NCBI GenBank assembly: GCA_021848545.1
Contig: JAJZUL010000018.1
Coordinates: 1 to 59,612, forward strand
Source: Pseudomonadota bacterium
GTDB taxonomy: Bacteria > Pseudomonadota > Alphaproteobacteria > Rhodospirillales > Magnetospirillaceae
DNA: 59,612 bases
Reading direction: 5' to 3'
Positions 42,815 to 53,423 of this stretch are shown here, piece after piece. A program made the position numbers and the translations under genes. Below the pieces are notes generated by a model. That model had not been told where the DNA came from, searched no databases, and saw nothing but the letters and a program-made list of their open reading frames with translations. Numbering within the stretch: position 1 is the first letter of the stretch; each line of letters begins with the position of its first letter.

Positions 42815-43219
42815 ATGACTCCCAACGATCTGACCAACGGCATCAACGCCCTGGCCGTCGAGGCCGGTCAATTGTCTCACAAGGCGGCAAGCCTGGCTGC
42901 GGCCGCCGCCCATGTCAGCAGCGCCTCGGGCGGCCATGAAGGCCTGTTCATGTCGCTGTTCTCGGTGTTCGTTCTGGCCTGCTTCGTCGGCTATTACGTG
43001 GTTTGGCGGGTCACGCCCGCCCTCCACTCGCCGCTGATGGCGGTGACCAACGCCATTTCCTCGGTCATCATCGTCGGCGCCCTGATCGCCACCTCGACCG
43101 ATATCGCCGCCTCCAAGATTCTCGGGTTCATCGCCATCACGTTGGCCTCGATCAATATCTTCGGTGGTTTCATCGTCACCCAGCGAATGCTGGGGATGTT
43201 CAAGAAGAAGACGAAGTGA
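42815..43219 (+). CDS. pntAB: NAD(P) transhydrogenase, subunit alpha part 2
   Basis: A 134-residue membrane component with three or four helices ([53 protein letters not shown]), part of the proton channel. It ends in a Lys-rich tail (GMFKKKTK). ATG 42815 follows GAGGAGGG and lies 11 bases behind pntAA. The N-terminal 45 residues are Ala/Ser-rich. Confidence 0.94.
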   Translation: MTPNDLTNGINALAVEAGQLSHKAASLAAAAAHVSSASGGHEGLFMSLFSVFVLACFVGYYVVWRVTPALHSPLMAVTNAISSVIIVGALIATSTDIAASKILGFIAITLASINIFGGFIVTQRMLGMFKKKTK

Positions 43220-43229
43220 GGGGGCCAGC

Positions 43230-44627
43230 ATGACCGGTAATCTGGCGCATTTCGCCTATCTCACCGCCGCCGTGTGTTTCATCATGGCGCTGCGCGGCCT
43301 GTCCTCGCCGGAAACGGCGCGGGGCGGCAATATCTGGGGCATGGCCGGCATGGCCATCGCCATCGTCACCACCATCATTTCGCCCCATACCTCGTGGGTT
43401 CTGGTGCCGCTGGGCATCGCCATCGGCGGCACCATCGGCGCCATCGTCGCCAAGCGCATCCAGATGACCGCTTTGCCGCAACTGGTGGCGGCGTTCCACT
43501 CCCTGGTCGGTCTGGCGGCGGTGTTCGTCGCCGGGGCGGCCCTGTCCGATCCCGCGGCCTATCACATTCTCGCCCAGGGCGGCGGCATCAAGGGCGAGTC
43601 CCTGGTGGAAATGAGCCTGGGCACCGCCATCGGCGCCATCACCTTCACCGGGTCGCTGGTGGCGTTCGCCAAGCTTCAGGGGCTGGTCAGCGGCAAGCCG
43701 CTGGTCTTTTCCATGCAGCACCCGTTGAACGCGGCTCTGGGCGCCATTCTGGCGCTGCTGGTGGTGCTGTTCACCCTGTCCGGGGGCTCGGTCTTCCTGT
43801 TCCTGCTGATCGCGCTGCTGGCCCTGGCTCTGGGCTTCCTGCTGATCCTGCCCATCGGCGGCGCCGACATGCCGGTGGTGGTCTCCATGCTCAATTCCTA
43901 TTCGGGATGGGCGGCGGCCGGCATCGGCTTCACCCTGGGCAATCCTTTGCTGATCATCACCGGCGCGCTGGTGGGGTCGTCGGGCGCCATCCTCAGCTAC
44001 ATCATGTGCAAGGGGATGAACCGTTCGATCTTCAACGTCATTCTGGGCGGCTTCGGCGGCGAGGTGGCGGGTCCGGCCGGCGGCGGCGGGCACGGCGACC
44101 GCACGGTCAAGGCCGGTTCGGCCGACGATGCCGCCTTCATCATGAAGAACGCGTCCAAGGTCATCATCGTGCCGGGCTACGGCATGGCGGTGGCCCAGGC
44201 CCAGCACGCGCTGCGTGAAATGGCCGACCTGCTGAAGGCCGAGGGGGTGGACGTGCGCTATGCCATCCATCCGGTGGCCGGCCGCATGCCCGGTCACATG
44301 AACGTGCTGCTGGCCGAGGCCAACGTGCCGTATGACGAGGTGTTCGAGCTGGAGGAGATCAACCACGAATTCGGCACCGCCGACGTGGCCTTCGTCATCG
44401 GCGCCAACGACGTCACCAATCCCGCGGCCAAGACCGATCCCACATCGGCGATCTACGGCATGCCGATCCTGGACGTGGAAAAGGCCAAGACCGTGCTGTT
44501 CATCAAGCGGTCGATGGCGTCGGGCTATGCCGGCGTCGAAAACGAACTGTTCTTCCGTCCCAACACCATGATGCTGTTCGGCGATGCGAAGAAGATGACC
44601 GAGGAAATCGTTTCCGCCCTGGGGTGA
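43230..44627 (+). CDS. pntB: NAD(P) transhydrogenase, subunit beta
   Basis: A 465-residue subunit with about nine membrane helices (residues 5-260) forming the rest of the channel, followed by the NADP(H)-binding domain III (about 285-465). The latter has [20 protein letters not shown] and [19 protein letters not shown], then [21 protein letters not shown] 43230 lies ten bases behind pntAB with GAGGGGG before it. A strong hairpin follows the stop at 44649. Confidence 0.96.
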   Translation: MTGNLAHFAYLTAAVCFIMALRGLSSPETARGGNIWGMAGMAIAIVTTIISPHTSWVLVPLGIAIGGTIGAIVAKRIQMTALPQLVAAFHSLVGLAAVFVAGAALSDPAAYHILAQGGGIKGESLVEMSLGTAIGAITFTGSLVAFAKLQGLVSGKPLVFSMQHPLNAALGAILALLVVLFTLSGGSVFLFLLIALLALALGFLLILPIGGADMPVVVSMLNSYSGWAAAGIGFTLGNPLLIITGALVGSSGAILSYIMCKGMNRSIFNVILGGFGGEVAGPAGGGGHGDRTVKAGSADDAAFIMKNASKVIIVPGYGMAVAQAQHALREMADLLKAEGVDVRYAIHPVAGRMPGHMNVLLAEANVPYDEVFELEEINHEFGTADVAFVIGANDVTNPAAKTDPTSAIYGMPILDVEKAKTVLFIKRSMASGYAGVENELFFRPNTMMLFGDAKKMTEEIVSALG

Positions 44628-44648
44628 GAACGCGGTTTTCGAGAGGGA

Positions 44649-44682
44649 ACGGCGCCGGACCGCGGGAGTGGTCCGGCGCCGT
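44649..44682 (+). terminator. Rho-independent-like terminator of the pnt operon
   Basis: A perfect 13-base stem ACGGCGCCGGACC / GGTCCGGCGCCGT with an 8-base loop, followed by AACTTTTGG. It lies 21 bases after the pntB stop. Confidence 0.75.
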
Positions 44683-44757
44683 AACTTTTGGAATAGTTGT
44701 AATGAGCGGAGGGCGGACCCATACTGGGAAACCCGCTCACTGTTCGGATGCCGTCCC

Positions 44758-45696
44758 ATGCTGTTGCGTCAAGCTTCCGACATCCGTCCCTCGGAGATCA
44801 CCGACCGGTCCTTGTATCTTGACCGTCGCCGGTTCCTATCGGTGGGAATCGGCGCGGCGGCCGGGCTGGTGGGGCTGGCGGGCACGGCGCGGGCGGCGGC
44901 CCTGACCGGCTATCGCAAGACCATGGTTCTGGCCAAGGACGCGCCGACGCCGTTCAAGGACATCACCACCTACAACAATTTCTACGAATTCGGGACCGGC
45001 AAGAGCGATCCCTCCCGTTACGCCCCGAAATACTTCAAGCCGATCCTGCCCTGGACGGTGACGGTGGAAGGCGAATGCGCAAAGCCCGGCACTATCGGCT
45101 ATGAGGATATCGCCAAGCCGGCCCTGATGGAGGAGCGCATCTATCGCCATCGCTGCGTCGAGGCCTGGTCGATGGTCATCCCCTGGATCGGGGTGCCGCT
45201 GGCCACCATCCTCAAGCGCTTCGAGCCCACCGCCAAGGCCAAGTTCGTGCAGTTCGTCACCCTGATGGACCCCAAGCGCATGCCGGGCGAGATGATGCCG
45301 ATCCTGGATTGGCCTTATCGCGAGGGGTTGCGCATGGACGAGGCGATGCATCCCCTGACCCTGTTGGCGGTGGGGCTGTACGGCCAGACCCTGCTGCCCC
45401 AGAACGGCGCCCCGCTGCGGCTGGTGGTGCCCTGGAAATACGGGTTCAAAAGCATCAAATCGATCGTCAAGATCCGCTTCGTCGAGACCCAGCCCAAGAC
45501 CACCTGGACCACCGAGGACCCGCAGGAATACGGGTTCTATTCCAACGTCAATCCCCATGTCAGCAATACCCGCTGGAGCCAGGAGACCGAACGGCGCATC
45601 GGCGATTTCTTCCGGCGCAAGACCTTGATGTTCAACGGTTATGGCGATCAGGTGGCCCACCTTTACGCGGGCATGGATTTGCGGAAATATTTCTGA
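44758..45696 (+). CDS. msrP: Periplasmic methionine sulfoxide reductase, molybdopterin subunit
   Basis: A 312-residue MsrP (YedY) that repairs oxidised methionines in periplasmic proteins using a molybdopterin cofactor. The twin-arginine signal is [20 protein letters not shown] (residues about 22-42). The molybdenum ligand cysteine lies in [14 protein letters not shown], with family motifs [17 protein letters not shown] and [14 protein letters not shown]. Start ATG 44758 gives the typical 20-residue stretch before the signal. The stop is one base from the msrQ start, so both are made together. Confidence 0.95.
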   Translation: MLLRQASDIRPSEITDRSLYLDRRRFLSVGIGAAAGLVGLAGTARAAALTGYRKTMVLAKDAPTPFKDITTYNNFYEFGTGKSDPSRYAPKYFKPILPWTVTVEGECAKPGTIGYEDIAKPALMEERIYRHRCVEAWSMVIPWIGVPLATILKRFEPTAKAKFVQFVTLMDPKRMPGEMMPILDWPYREGLRMDEAMHPLTLLAVGLYGQTLLPQNGAPLRLVVPWKYGFKSIKSIVKIRFVETQPKTTWTTEDPQEYGFYSNVNPHVSNTRWSQETERRIGDFFRRKTLMFNGYGDQVAHLYAGMDLRKYF

Positions 45697-45697
45697 C

Positions 45698-46345
45698 ATG
45701 GCGGCGAAGCGGCTTGCCGTCCCACCCTTGAAGGCGGCGGTTTTCCTCCTCTGTCTGGTGCCGCTCTTCTGGCTGGTCTGGCAGGGGTTTTACGGGGGAC
45801 TGGGCGCCAATCCGATTCAGGCGCTGGAACGCCGGCTGGGCGTTTGGGCGCTCCGGTTCCTGCTGATCGCCCTGGCGGTCACGCCGGTGCGCCAGATGAC
45901 GGGATGGAGCGCCCTGGCGCGGCTGCGGCGCATGCTGGGGCTGTTCGCTTTTTTCTACGTGACCCTTCATCTGCTGTCCTATGTCGGGCTCGACGAGTTC
46001 TTCGATTGGCATGCCATCGGCCGGGATATCCTCAAACGGACCTTCATCACCGTGGGCATGGCCGCCTTCGCGCTGCTGATTCCGCTGGCGGTCACCTCCA
46101 CCGACCGCATGGCGCGGCGTCTGGGCGGCCGGCGCTGGCGCCTGCTGCATCGGGCGGTGTACGGGGTCGCGCCCCTGGCGGTGGTCCATTACTGGATGAT
46201 GATCAAGGCCGATCATGTCGAGCCGTTCCTGTACGGCCTGATCGCTTTGCTGCTGCTGTCGTGGCGGGTGAACAAGAGCCTGACGGCGCGGCGCGGGCGA
46301 GGGCCGAAAATTTCGATTCCGGCCGGCGGTCCGGCGAGGCCATAA
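45698..46345 (+). CDS. msrQ: MsrQ, heme-binding membrane subunit of the MsrPQ system
   Basis: A 215-residue, six-helix membrane protein (ferric-reductase-like fold) that passes electrons from quinol to MsrP. Histidines suited to bind heme are seen in YVTLHLLSYVGLDEFFDWH and LLHRAVYGVAPLAVVHYW. The start ATG 45698 directly follows the msrP stop. Length is normal. Confidence 0.93.
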   Translation: MAAKRLAVPPLKAAVFLLCLVPLFWLVWQGFYGGLGANPIQALERRLGVWALRFLLIALAVTPVRQMTGWSALARLRRMLGLFAFFYVTLHLLSYVGLDEFFDWHAIGRDILKRTFITVGMAAFALLIPLAVTSTDRMARRLGGRRWRLLHRAVYGVAPLAVVHYWMMIKADHVEPFLYGLIALLLLSWRVNKSLTARRGRGPKISIPAGGPARP

Positions 46346-46370
46346 TGGGCGCCAGCCAGTGAGGATTTCG

Positions 46371-46850
46371 ATGCGTCCGCTTTCCGTCGTTGCCGTGCCG
46401 GTTCTGGTTGGAATGGTTCTGTCGGCCGCGGCGCCGGCGGGCGCGCAGGTGGCGAAGCAATGCCTGACCCCGGGCGAGGTTTATACCGAGCAATTGGTGC
46501 GCTATGGCGTGTTCCTGCGCGAAGCCTCCTATGCCTGCAACGACATGATTCCCGGCTCCTGGAAATTATGGGCGGGCTTCAACGCGGCCTATGGTTCCCG
46601 GCTGGCCCAGGAAACCCGGATGCGGGCCCTGTTCTTTCAGCGCGCTTTTCCCAAAAAGTGGCGAACCACTCTGGCTATTTTCGACGGCCGGCTGGTGACT
46701 TATTACCGGCATATCTCCATCAATAAGAGCTATTGCGAAGATGTGCATAAAAAGCTCGAAGCCATCACCAATTCCGGATGGGGCGCCTTTACCAGCCAGT
46801 CCAAGATCGTCGTCGACCAGATCCATCTGGATTACAAAACCTGCCAATAG
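46371..46850 (+). CDS. Small secreted protein with four cysteines, unknown function
   Basis: A 159-residue protein with a clear Sec signal (MRPLSVVAVPVLVGMVLSAA, cleaved near AGA-QVA, about residue 26). The mature part of about 133 residues has four cysteines (AKQC, SYAC, KSYC, and YKTCQ at the C-terminus), which could form two disulfides, and several aromatic residues. I do not recognise a family. ATG 46371 follows GAGG; GTG 46359 is possible. It starts 25 bases after msrQ on the same strand, so it could be co-expressed with the periplasmic repair system or be one of its clients. Confidence 0.75.
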   Translation: MRPLSVVAVPVLVGMVLSAAAPAGAQVAKQCLTPGEVYTEQLVRYGVFLREASYACNDMIPGSWKLWAGFNAAYGSRLAQETRMRALFFQRAFPKKWRTTLAIFDGRLVTYYRHISINKSYCEDVHKKLEAITNSGWGAFTSQSKIVVDQIHLDYKTCQ

Positions 46851-47024
46851 CTCCCGTGACCGAAATGTTAAACTTCGGACGAAGCGTCAATCGGGAGAAG
46901 CGGCGGGTGCCGTTCTTTGTTTGGATCGGGTCCGTTTACGCGACGGCGAACAGGCGGTGACCATGCCGGGGAAAATGAAAAGGGCGATAGCGGGCGGGGG
47001 CGGCATGTCCGTTTCGTCGGCGCG

Positions 47025-49178
47025 ATGAGTTCCCGCCGTCGTATCTGCGCCGGCTCGCCGATGCCGCTGGGGGCGACCTGGGACGGCAAGGGGGTGAATT
47101 TCGCCCTGTTTTCCGCCAATGCCACCCAGGTCGAGCTGTGCCTGTTCGACGAAGACGGCAAGCGCGAAATCGAGCGCGTCATCCTGCCCGAATATACCAA
47201 CGAGGTCTGGCACGGCTATCTGCCCGATATCCGGCCGGGTCAGCTTTACGGCTACCGCGTCCACGGTCCCTACGACCCGCTGAACGGCCATCGTTTCAAT
47301 CCCGGCAAATTGCTGATCGATCCCTACGCCAAGGCTTTGTCGGGTCCCTTCGTCTGGTCGGACACCCATTTCGGTTTTCGTCTGTCGGCGGCGCGCCAGG
47401 ATCTGGTGATGGATCGCCGCGACAATGCCCGGTACATGCCCAAATGCGTGGTGACGGAAACCGCCTATAGCTGGGGAGAGGATTCCCGGCTGCGGACCCC
47501 CTGGCCGCAAAGCGTCGTTTACGAATTGCATGTGCGTGGCGCGACCATGCGCCATCCGGAAATCCCCGAACGGGTGCGCGGCACCTTTCTCGGTCTGGCC
47601 GAGCCGGCGATGATCGACCATCTGGTCAAGCTGGGGGTCACCGCCGTCGAGTTGCTGCCGGTCCACAGCTTCATCGACGAACGCCATCTGGCCGACAAGG
47701 GCTTGCGCAATTTCTGGGGATACAATTCGATCAATTTCTTCGCGCCCGCCTCCCGTTACGTGGCCGCCAACCCCCTGGGCGATTTCCGGACCATGGTGCA
47801 GCGGCTGCACGAAGCGGGAATCGAGGTGATCCTGGACGTGGTCTACAACCATACCGCCGAGGGCAATCATCTGGGGCCGACGCTCAGTTATCGCGGCATC
47901 GACAATGCCAGCTACTATCGTCTGGTTCGGGGGCACGAGCGCTGGTACGACAATTATTCGGGATGTGGAAATACGCTTGACCTTCGCCACCCGCGGGTTA
48001 TTCAACTGGTGATGGATTCCCTGCGGTATTGGGTGGAGGATATGCATGTGGACGGGTTCCGCTTCGACCTCGCTTCCAGTCTGGCGCGGGAGCAGGACGG
48101 TTTCGATGCGGGCGCGGGTTTTCTTGATGCGGTGGGTCAGGATCCGGTTTTGTCGCAGGTGAAGCTGATCGCCGAACCCTGGGATTTGGGCGGCGACGGC
48201 TATCGGCTGGGCGGCTATCCCCCCGGATGGTCGGAATGGAACGGCCGCTATCGCGACACGGTGCGCCGTTTCTGGCGCGGCGACGGCGGTCTGATCGGCG
48301 ACGTGGCGTCGTGCCTGACCGGCTCGTCCGATCTGTTCGGCTGGGGCGGGCGGCGCCCCTGGAGCAGCATCAATTTCGTGACCGCCCATGACGGTTTCAC
48401 CCTGAACGACCTGGTAACGTTCGATCACAAGCACAACGAGATCAACGGCGAGGATAATCGCGACGGTACCGACGCCAATTATTCCTGGAATCACGGGATC
48501 GAGGGGCCGACGGAAGACGGGGCCATTCGCGCGCTGCGCGCCCGCCAGATGCGCAACATGATGGCGACCCTGCTCTTGTCCCAGGGCGTGCCCATGATCC
48601 TGGCCGGCGACGAGTTGGGACGCGGCCAGGGCGGCAACAACAACGCCTATTGCCAGGACAACGAGATCGGGTGGGTCGACTGGCAGAGCGGCGATGCCGG
48701 GATGCTGGCCTTCACCCGCGCGCTGCTGGCGCTTCGGCGAATCCATCCGGTGTTCCGCCGATCCCGCTTCTTCAACGGCGCCCCCATCGGCGACGTGACC
48801 GACGGCCAGGTGGTCCTGAAGGACATCACCTGGGTAACCCCCGACGGACGCGAGATGGACGAAAACGATTGGACCCTGCCTTATACCCGCTCGCTGGGTT
48901 TTCTGCTGGGGGGCGGGACCGGCGCCATCGATCCGGCGACCGGCGGCGAAATAAGGGACGATGTCTTTCTGGTTCTGCTCAACGCCTATTCCGACACGAT
49001 CCCCTATACCCTGCCGCCGTCCTGGCCGGGGGGGGGCTGGGAAATCGTGATCGATACCGCGCGTCAGTCGCCGATCTTGGCGGATGAGGCGTGGCAGGAA
49101 TCCGCTCGCTTTCCCCTGCAATCCCGCTCGCTGGCGGTCTTGCGGCGGCGGAAACCGGCGGTCGGGCGATCCGAATGA
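47025..49178 (+). CDS. glgX: Glycogen debranching enzyme GlgX
   Basis: A 717-residue GH13 enzyme (isoamylase type) that removes branches from glycogen left by phosphorylase. An N-terminal CBM48-like domain ([20 protein letters not shown]) leads into the TIM barrel with the four conserved regions: [18 protein letters not shown] (nucleophile Asp), LIAEPWD (acid Glu) and [16 protein letters not shown] 47025 gives the usual length; the frame is open to 46917. malQ follows 199 bases downstream, so the two glucan enzymes probably work together. Confidence 0.95.
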   Translation: MSSRRRICAGSPMPLGATWDGKGVNFALFSANATQVELCLFDEDGKREIERVILPEYTNEVWHGYLPDIRPGQLYGYRVHGPYDPLNGHRFNPGKLLIDPYAKALSGPFVWSDTHFGFRLSAARQDLVMDRRDNARYMPKCVVTETAYSWGEDSRLRTPWPQSVVYELHVRGATMRHPEIPERVRGTFLGLAEPAMIDHLVKLGVTAVELLPVHSFIDERHLADKGLRNFWGYNSINFFAPASRYVAANPLGDFRTMVQRLHEAGIEVILDVVYNHTAEGNHLGPTLSYRGIDNASYYRLVRGHERWYDNYSGCGNTLDLRHPRVIQLVMDSLRYWVEDMHVDGFRFDLASSLAREQDGFDAGAGFLDAVGQDPVLSQVKLIAEPWDLGGDGYRLGGYPPGWSEWNGRYRDTVRRFWRGDGGLIGDVASCLTGSSDLFGWGGRRPWSSINFVTAHDGFTLNDLVTFDHKHNEINGEDNRDGTDANYSWNHGIEGPTEDGAIRALRARQMRNMMATLLLSQGVPMILAGDELGRGQGGNNNAYCQDNEIGWVDWQSGDAGMLAFTRALLALRRIHPVFRRSRFFNGAPIGDVTDGQVVLKDITWVTPDGREMDENDWTLPYTRSLGFLLGGGTGAIDPATGGEIRDDVFLVLLNAYSDTIPYTLPPSWPGGGWEIVIDTARQSPILADEAWQESARFPLQSRSLAVLRRRKPAVGRSE

Positions 49179-49377
49179 CGGCCCCGTTTCTCGCCCGATA
49201 CCGGCCGGATTTTTCGTTTCACATGCCGGCGGCGTGTTTTCCAATCCAGGCGGCTCCTGTATGGTTCGGAACGGATCGTCCCGCGTCGCGGCGGCCCGTC
49301 GTTTGCCTGGAGGGTGAGGGGATTTATCGCGGGCAGGGCAATGGACCGGGCGCGGTAGGACGAAGGGGGTGGACGGA

Positions 49378-51576
49378 ATGACAGGTGCTGAAGCGCTCGA
49401 TGAACTGGCCCGTCTGGGCGGCATCGAGGACGGATGGTGGGATTTCTTCGGCACTTGGCGGGTGGTTCCGGCGGAAACCAAGCGGGCCTTTCTGGGGGCC
49501 ATGGGCTACCAGGTGGATAGCGATCAGGCGTGCATCGACAGTCTGATCGAGGCGCAAAACCGGCCCTGGCTGCGGTGGCTGGAACCGGTGACGGTGATCG
49601 ATGCCGGCGCCGAGGCTCCGGTGCTGGTTCTGACCTTGCCGTCCAGTGTCGATTCAGACACCTTCGCCTGGCATCTCGATGAGGAAAGCGGGGCCGGTCA
49701 TGACGGCCGGTTTCAGGTCGATACCCTGTCCTGGCGCGAGGAACGCTGGATCGACGGCGTGTTATACAAGCGCTGGTCCCTGGTCCTGCCGGAGACGCCG
49801 CCCATGGGCTATCACCGTCTTTCGCTGACGGCGCCGGACGGCACCAGCGCGGCCGCCACGGTGATCGTGGCGCCGGACAGCGCTCATAGCCCAGAGGCGG
49901 TGGCCGGTGGGGCGAAGGCCTGGGGAATCGCCACCCAGATCTATGCCTTGAAACGGCGTCGGGATTGGGGTGTGGGAACCTATTCCGCCCTGGGACGTCT
50001 GGCCGCCGGGATCGGACGGCTTGGCGGGGCCGCCATCGGCATCAATCCCTTGCATGCCCTGTATCCGGCCCAGCCCCGGCGCTTCAGCCCCTATGCGCCG
50101 TCGTCGCGCCGTTTTCTCAATGTCGGTTATATCGATGTCGAGGCCATTCCCGAATACGGCGAATGCGTCACCGCGCGCGTCCTGGCGCGCCGGCCGGCGC
50201 GCCGAGCCGTTCGCGAAGCGCTGCGTCGGCGGACCTATGTGGATTATCCGGGCGTGGCTACCCAGACGCGCCCGGTCCTGGAGGAATTGTATCGGCATTT
50301 CCGCCGCGTCCATCTGGCCCGCAACGATGCCCGGGCGCGGGCGTTCCGCCGCTTCCAGGAGGAAGGCGGAAAGGCGGCCCTGAATTTTTGTGCCTTCGAG
50401 GCCTTGCACGAGATATTCACCGCCCGTCACCGCGCGTATTGGCGACGCTGGCCCTTGGAATACCGCCATCCCGCTTCGCCGGCCGTCGCCGCTTTCGCCA
50501 AGGCCAAGCGGGTCCGGGTTGAATTCTTCTGGTGGCTGCAATTCATCGCCGACGAACAATTGGCGGCGGCCCATGGGGCCGGGCGCGAGGCGGGCGCCGC
50601 CATCGGTCTGTACCGCGATCTGGGGGTGGGCATCGCCGGCGACGGCGCCGATTCCTGGCTGGAGCAGGACAGTCTGGCGCTGGGCGTTTCGGTGGGGGCG
50701 CCGCCCGATCCCCTGGCGCTGAAAGGCCAGGATTGGGGACTGGTGCCCTTCAATCCGGTATCCCTGCGCGAAGCCGCCTATCGTCCCTTCATCGCGGTGA
50801 TGGAAGCCAATATGCGCCATGCCGGCGCGCTCCGCCTCGACCATGCCATGGCGTTGCAGCGCCTGTATTGGGTGCCCGAGGGCGCTAGCGCCGACCAGGG
50901 CGCCTATGTGCGCTATCCGGTGGACGATCTGTTTCGGCTGGTGGCGCTGGAAAGCCGGCGCAATTCCTGCCTGATCATCGGCGAGGATCTGGGCACCGTG
51001 CCCGACGGGTTCCGCGAACGCATGGGCCGCATGGGGATGTTCGCCTATCGGGTCATGGTGTTCGAGAAAACCGGAGACCAGCGTTTCCGTGCGCCTGAGG
51101 AGTTCGACGAACAGGCCCTGGCCATTTTCGCCACTCACGATCTGCCCAGTCTGCGCGGCTGGTGGGACGGCATCGACATCGACAAGCGCGAACGCCTGGA
51201 TCTTTATCCGCGACCGGGCATGGCCGAAGGGGAGCGGGCGGGCCGCGAAACCGATCGCCGGGCGCTGGTGGCGGCCCTGGCCGGGCGCGGGCTGTTGCCG
51301 GCCAATTTCCCCGTAACGGTGCCGATCCCGGACGACGCCGTCGATCAATTGTCCGCGGCCGCCCACGCCTATCTGGCGGCGGCGCGTTCGCGGCTGATGA
51401 TGGTGCAGATCGAGGATGTGATGGGATTGGAAGGGCAGATGAATCTGCCCGGAACCTGCACCCAGCACCCCAATTGGCGATGGCGCTTCCCCATGGATGT
51501 CGAGGCGGTTCTGGGCGATGGCCGGATGGCCGCCCTGGCGGCGGGGATGGACGGGCGCAAGGGGACGGGGCGTTGA
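49378..51576 (+). CDS. malQ: 4-alpha-glucanotransferase (amylomaltase)
   Basis: A 732-residue GH77 enzyme that transfers maltodextrin segments between glucans. The catalytic residues are seen in GALRLDHAMALQRLYW (nucleophile Asp), LIIGEDLGTVPDGFRE (acid Glu) and FATHDLPSLRGWWDG. Residues 1-140 form the extra N-terminal domain of MalQ-type enzymes, and the barrel begins at WGIATQIYALKRRRDWGVG. ATG 49378 is preferred over GTG 49369 because AAGGGGG lies nine bases before it. Confidence 0.95.
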   Translation: MTGAEALDELARLGGIEDGWWDFFGTWRVVPAETKRAFLGAMGYQVDSDQACIDSLIEAQNRPWLRWLEPVTVIDAGAEAPVLVLTLPSSVDSDTFAWHLDEESGAGHDGRFQVDTLSWREERWIDGVLYKRWSLVLPETPPMGYHRLSLTAPDGTSAAATVIVAPDSAHSPEAVAGGAKAWGIATQIYALKRRRDWGVGTYSALGRLAAGIGRLGGAAIGINPLHALYPAQPRRFSPYAPSSRRFLNVGYIDVEAIPEYGECVTARVLARRPARRAVREALRRRTYVDYPGVATQTRPVLEELYRHFRRVHLARNDARARAFRRFQEEGGKAALNFCAFEALHEIFTARHRAYWRRWPLEYRHPASPAVAAFAKAKRVRVEFFWWLQFIADEQLAAAHGAGREAGAAIGLYRDLGVGIAGDGADSWLEQDSLALGVSVGAPPDPLALKGQDWGLVPFNPVSLREAAYRPFIAVMEANMRHAGALRLDHAMALQRLYWVPEGASADQGAYVRYPVDDLFRLVALESRRNSCLIIGEDLGTVPDGFRERMGRMGMFAYRVMVFEKTGDQRFRAPEEFDEQALAIFATHDLPSLRGWWDGIDIDKRERLDLYPRPGMAEGERAGRETDRRALVAALAGRGLLPANFPVTVPIPDDAVDQLSAAAHAYLAAARSRLMMVQIEDVMGLEGQMNLPGTCTQHPNWRWRFPMDVEAVLGDGRMAALAAGMDGRKGTGR

Positions 51577-51579
51577 GCC

Positions 51580-51700
51580 GGGTAATCGGGTGAAGGCGCG
51601 TTGGAGCGGAGCGACTAGGCCGTTGAGGCCGCCGGAGCGCAAGCGAGGATAGCCCAGGGAGCGGACGCGACCGCCCGGCTGAGGGAAAGATACATAAACA
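51580..51700 (-). repeat. Intergenic repeat family R2, uninterrupted copy
   Basis: Reverse complement matches the two halves of the repeat at 15844-15932 and 16126-16164 through GGCTATCCTCGCTTGCGCT, CTAGTCGCTCCG and CGCCTTCACCCGATTACCC. It starts immediately behind malQ, so it defines the uninterrupted state of the element. Confidence 0.75.
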
Positions 51701-51728
51701 GGGGAAGCGGGTTCACCCGCTTCCCCTG
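51699..51728 (+). terminator. Strong hairpin downstream of malQ
   Basis: A perfect 13-base stem CAGGGGAAGCGGG / CCCGCTTCCCCTG around a TTCA loop. There is no T-run, so it may act as an RNA 3'-end stabiliser rather than a full terminator. Confidence 0.55.
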
Positions 51729-51835
51729 GCGCGTTGAGCGCGTAACCTTGACTTGGCGTCGGCCCGGTCGGACACTTATCGGTATGTCTCGGTATGTCCC
51801 GATTTCCGGCCGTTGAACCGCCGGGGGAGGCGATC

Positions 51836-53371
51836 ATGGACGACCAGTCTCAGGCCGCGGTGCTGGACCTGTTGTCGTCGCCCGACACCCATGGCGGTCA
51901 GGCGCCGCAGCGGATCGATACCCATATTTCAGCGGTCTTTCTGGTGGGGGAACGGGCCTATAAGCTGAAAAAGGCGGTCCGGCTGCCGTTTCTCGATTTT
52001 TCGACTCTGGAATCGCGTCGTGTCGCCTGCGAGGCGGAGGTGGCCATCAATCGCCGGGCCGCGCCCGACCTTTACCTTGGGGTCACGCCCGTCGTGCGCA
52101 CGGCGTCCGGCGGCCTCGCCCTCGGCGGCGAGGGCGAAGCGGTGGATTACGTAGTGACCATGCGCCGTTTCGCCGACGAGGCGCGTCTGGATCAGGTTCT
52201 GGCCATCGGCGCCGTCGATCGCCCCCTGATCAACCGCTTGACCGACGAAGTGGTCCGCTTCCACCGCGAGGCGCCGGTACGCAACGATTGCGGCGGCGCC
52301 GCGACCATCGCCTGGGTCATCGCCAACAATGCCGAAACCATGGCCCCCTTCGTCCCCGATCTGTTGCCGGCCGCCCCGGTGGCGGCGCTGGCCGAGCAAT
52401 CGCAGGCATGGTTCGAGCGCTTGGCGTCCCTTCTCGACCAGCGCCGCGACGCCGGTCTGGTGCGCCAATGCCACGGCGACCTTCATCTCGGCAATATCTG
52501 TCTGCTGGATGGAAAGCCGGTTCTGTTCGACGCCATCGAGTTCAGCGAAACCCTGTCGTGCATCGATATCGCCTATGACTTCGCCTTCCTGCTGATGGAT
52601 ATGGACGCCCGCGGCGCGCGGCCCTTTGCCAGCATGGCGATGAATCACGCGCTGGATCTGAGCGGGGATTACCAATCGGTGGCGCTGATGCCGCTGTTCC
52701 TGTCGCTTAGGGCCGGGGTGCGGGCGATGGTGGCGGCCGCGACCGCTTCCATCGCCGAGGAAGGGGAGCGCATCCGCAAGGAGGCCGAGGCGCGGAGCTA
52801 TCTCGACGCGGCGCTGACCTATCTTCATCCGCCGCCGCCCCGGCTGGTGGCGATCGGCGGCCTGTCGGGCAGCGGCAAGTCGCGCATGAGCCGGATGCTG
52901 GCGCCGCTGTTGGGGGTACCGGGGGCGGCGGTGGTGCGCAGCGACGCCGTGCGCAAACGTCTGATGGGCGTCGGCCTGTCCGAGCGTCTGGGCACCGATG
53001 GGTATGCCAGGGACGTCACCCGGCGGACCTACGACACCCTGTACGGCGCTTGCGCCGAAGTGTTGGTCGCCGGTGGCGTGGCCATCGCCGATGCCGTCTT
53101 CGCCGACCCGGCCGAACGCGACGCCATCGAACGGGTGGCGCGGCAGGCCGAAGTTCCCTTTACCGGACTGTGGCTTGAGGTGGCGCCGGATCAGGCGGCG
53201 GAACGTCTGGCCCGCCGCGCGGCCGCCGGCACCGACGCCTCCGACGCCACCATCATGGTCTTGGAGCGTCAGCGCGCTTACGATCCGGGGCAAATCGCCT
53301 GGACGCGGATCGATACCGGCGGCGCCAGCGAGGCGGCGCTGGGGGAGGCTAAAGCCGTTCTGGGGGTGTAG
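51836..53371 (+). CDS. APH-like kinase fused to P-loop ATPase/kinase
   Basis: A 511-residue two-domain protein. Residues about 10-330 form an aminoglycoside-phosphotransferase-like fold with the catalytic loop VRQCHGDLHLGNICLLDG and the metal site VLFDAIEFSETLSCIDIAYD. Residues about 340-511 are a zeta-toxin/gluconate-kinase-like P-loop domain starting LVAIGGLSGSGKSRMSRML. This fusion is widespread in proteobacteria and of unknown substrate; antibiotic resistance should not be assumed. ATG 51836 follows GGGGGAGG; the frame is open to 51794. A tandem UspA gene lies 52 bases downstream. Confidence 0.85.
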   Translation: MDDQSQAAVLDLLSSPDTHGGQAPQRIDTHISAVFLVGERAYKLKKAVRLPFLDFSTLESRRVACEAEVAINRRAAPDLYLGVTPVVRTASGGLALGGEGEAVDYVVTMRRFADEARLDQVLAIGAVDRPLINRLTDEVVRFHREAPVRNDCGGAATIAWVIANNAETMAPFVPDLLPAAPVAALAEQSQAWFERLASLLDQRRDAGLVRQCHGDLHLGNICLLDGKPVLFDAIEFSETLSCIDIAYDFAFLLMDMDARGARPFASMAMNHALDLSGDYQSVALMPLFLSLRAGVRAMVAAATASIAEEGERIRKEAEARSYLDAALTYLHPPPPRLVAIGGLSGSGKSRMSRMLAPLLGVPGAAVVRSDAVRKRLMGVGLSERLGTDGYARDVTRRTYDTLYGACAEVLVAGGVAIADAVFADPAERDAIERVARQAEVPFTGLWLEVAPDQAAERLARRAAAGTDASDATIMVLERQRAYDPGQIAWTRIDTGGASEAALGEAKAVLGV

Positions 53372-53423
53372 AGGGCTGAAGAAGAGAGCGGGCAGGCCGC
53401 TCCGTTTTCCGAGGAGAACATCA

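Noticed and set aside
51836-53371. Antibiotic-resistance kinase
   Set aside because: The APH-like fold alone is not evidence for drug modification; the P-loop fusion partner and chromosomal context argue for a metabolic or stress role.
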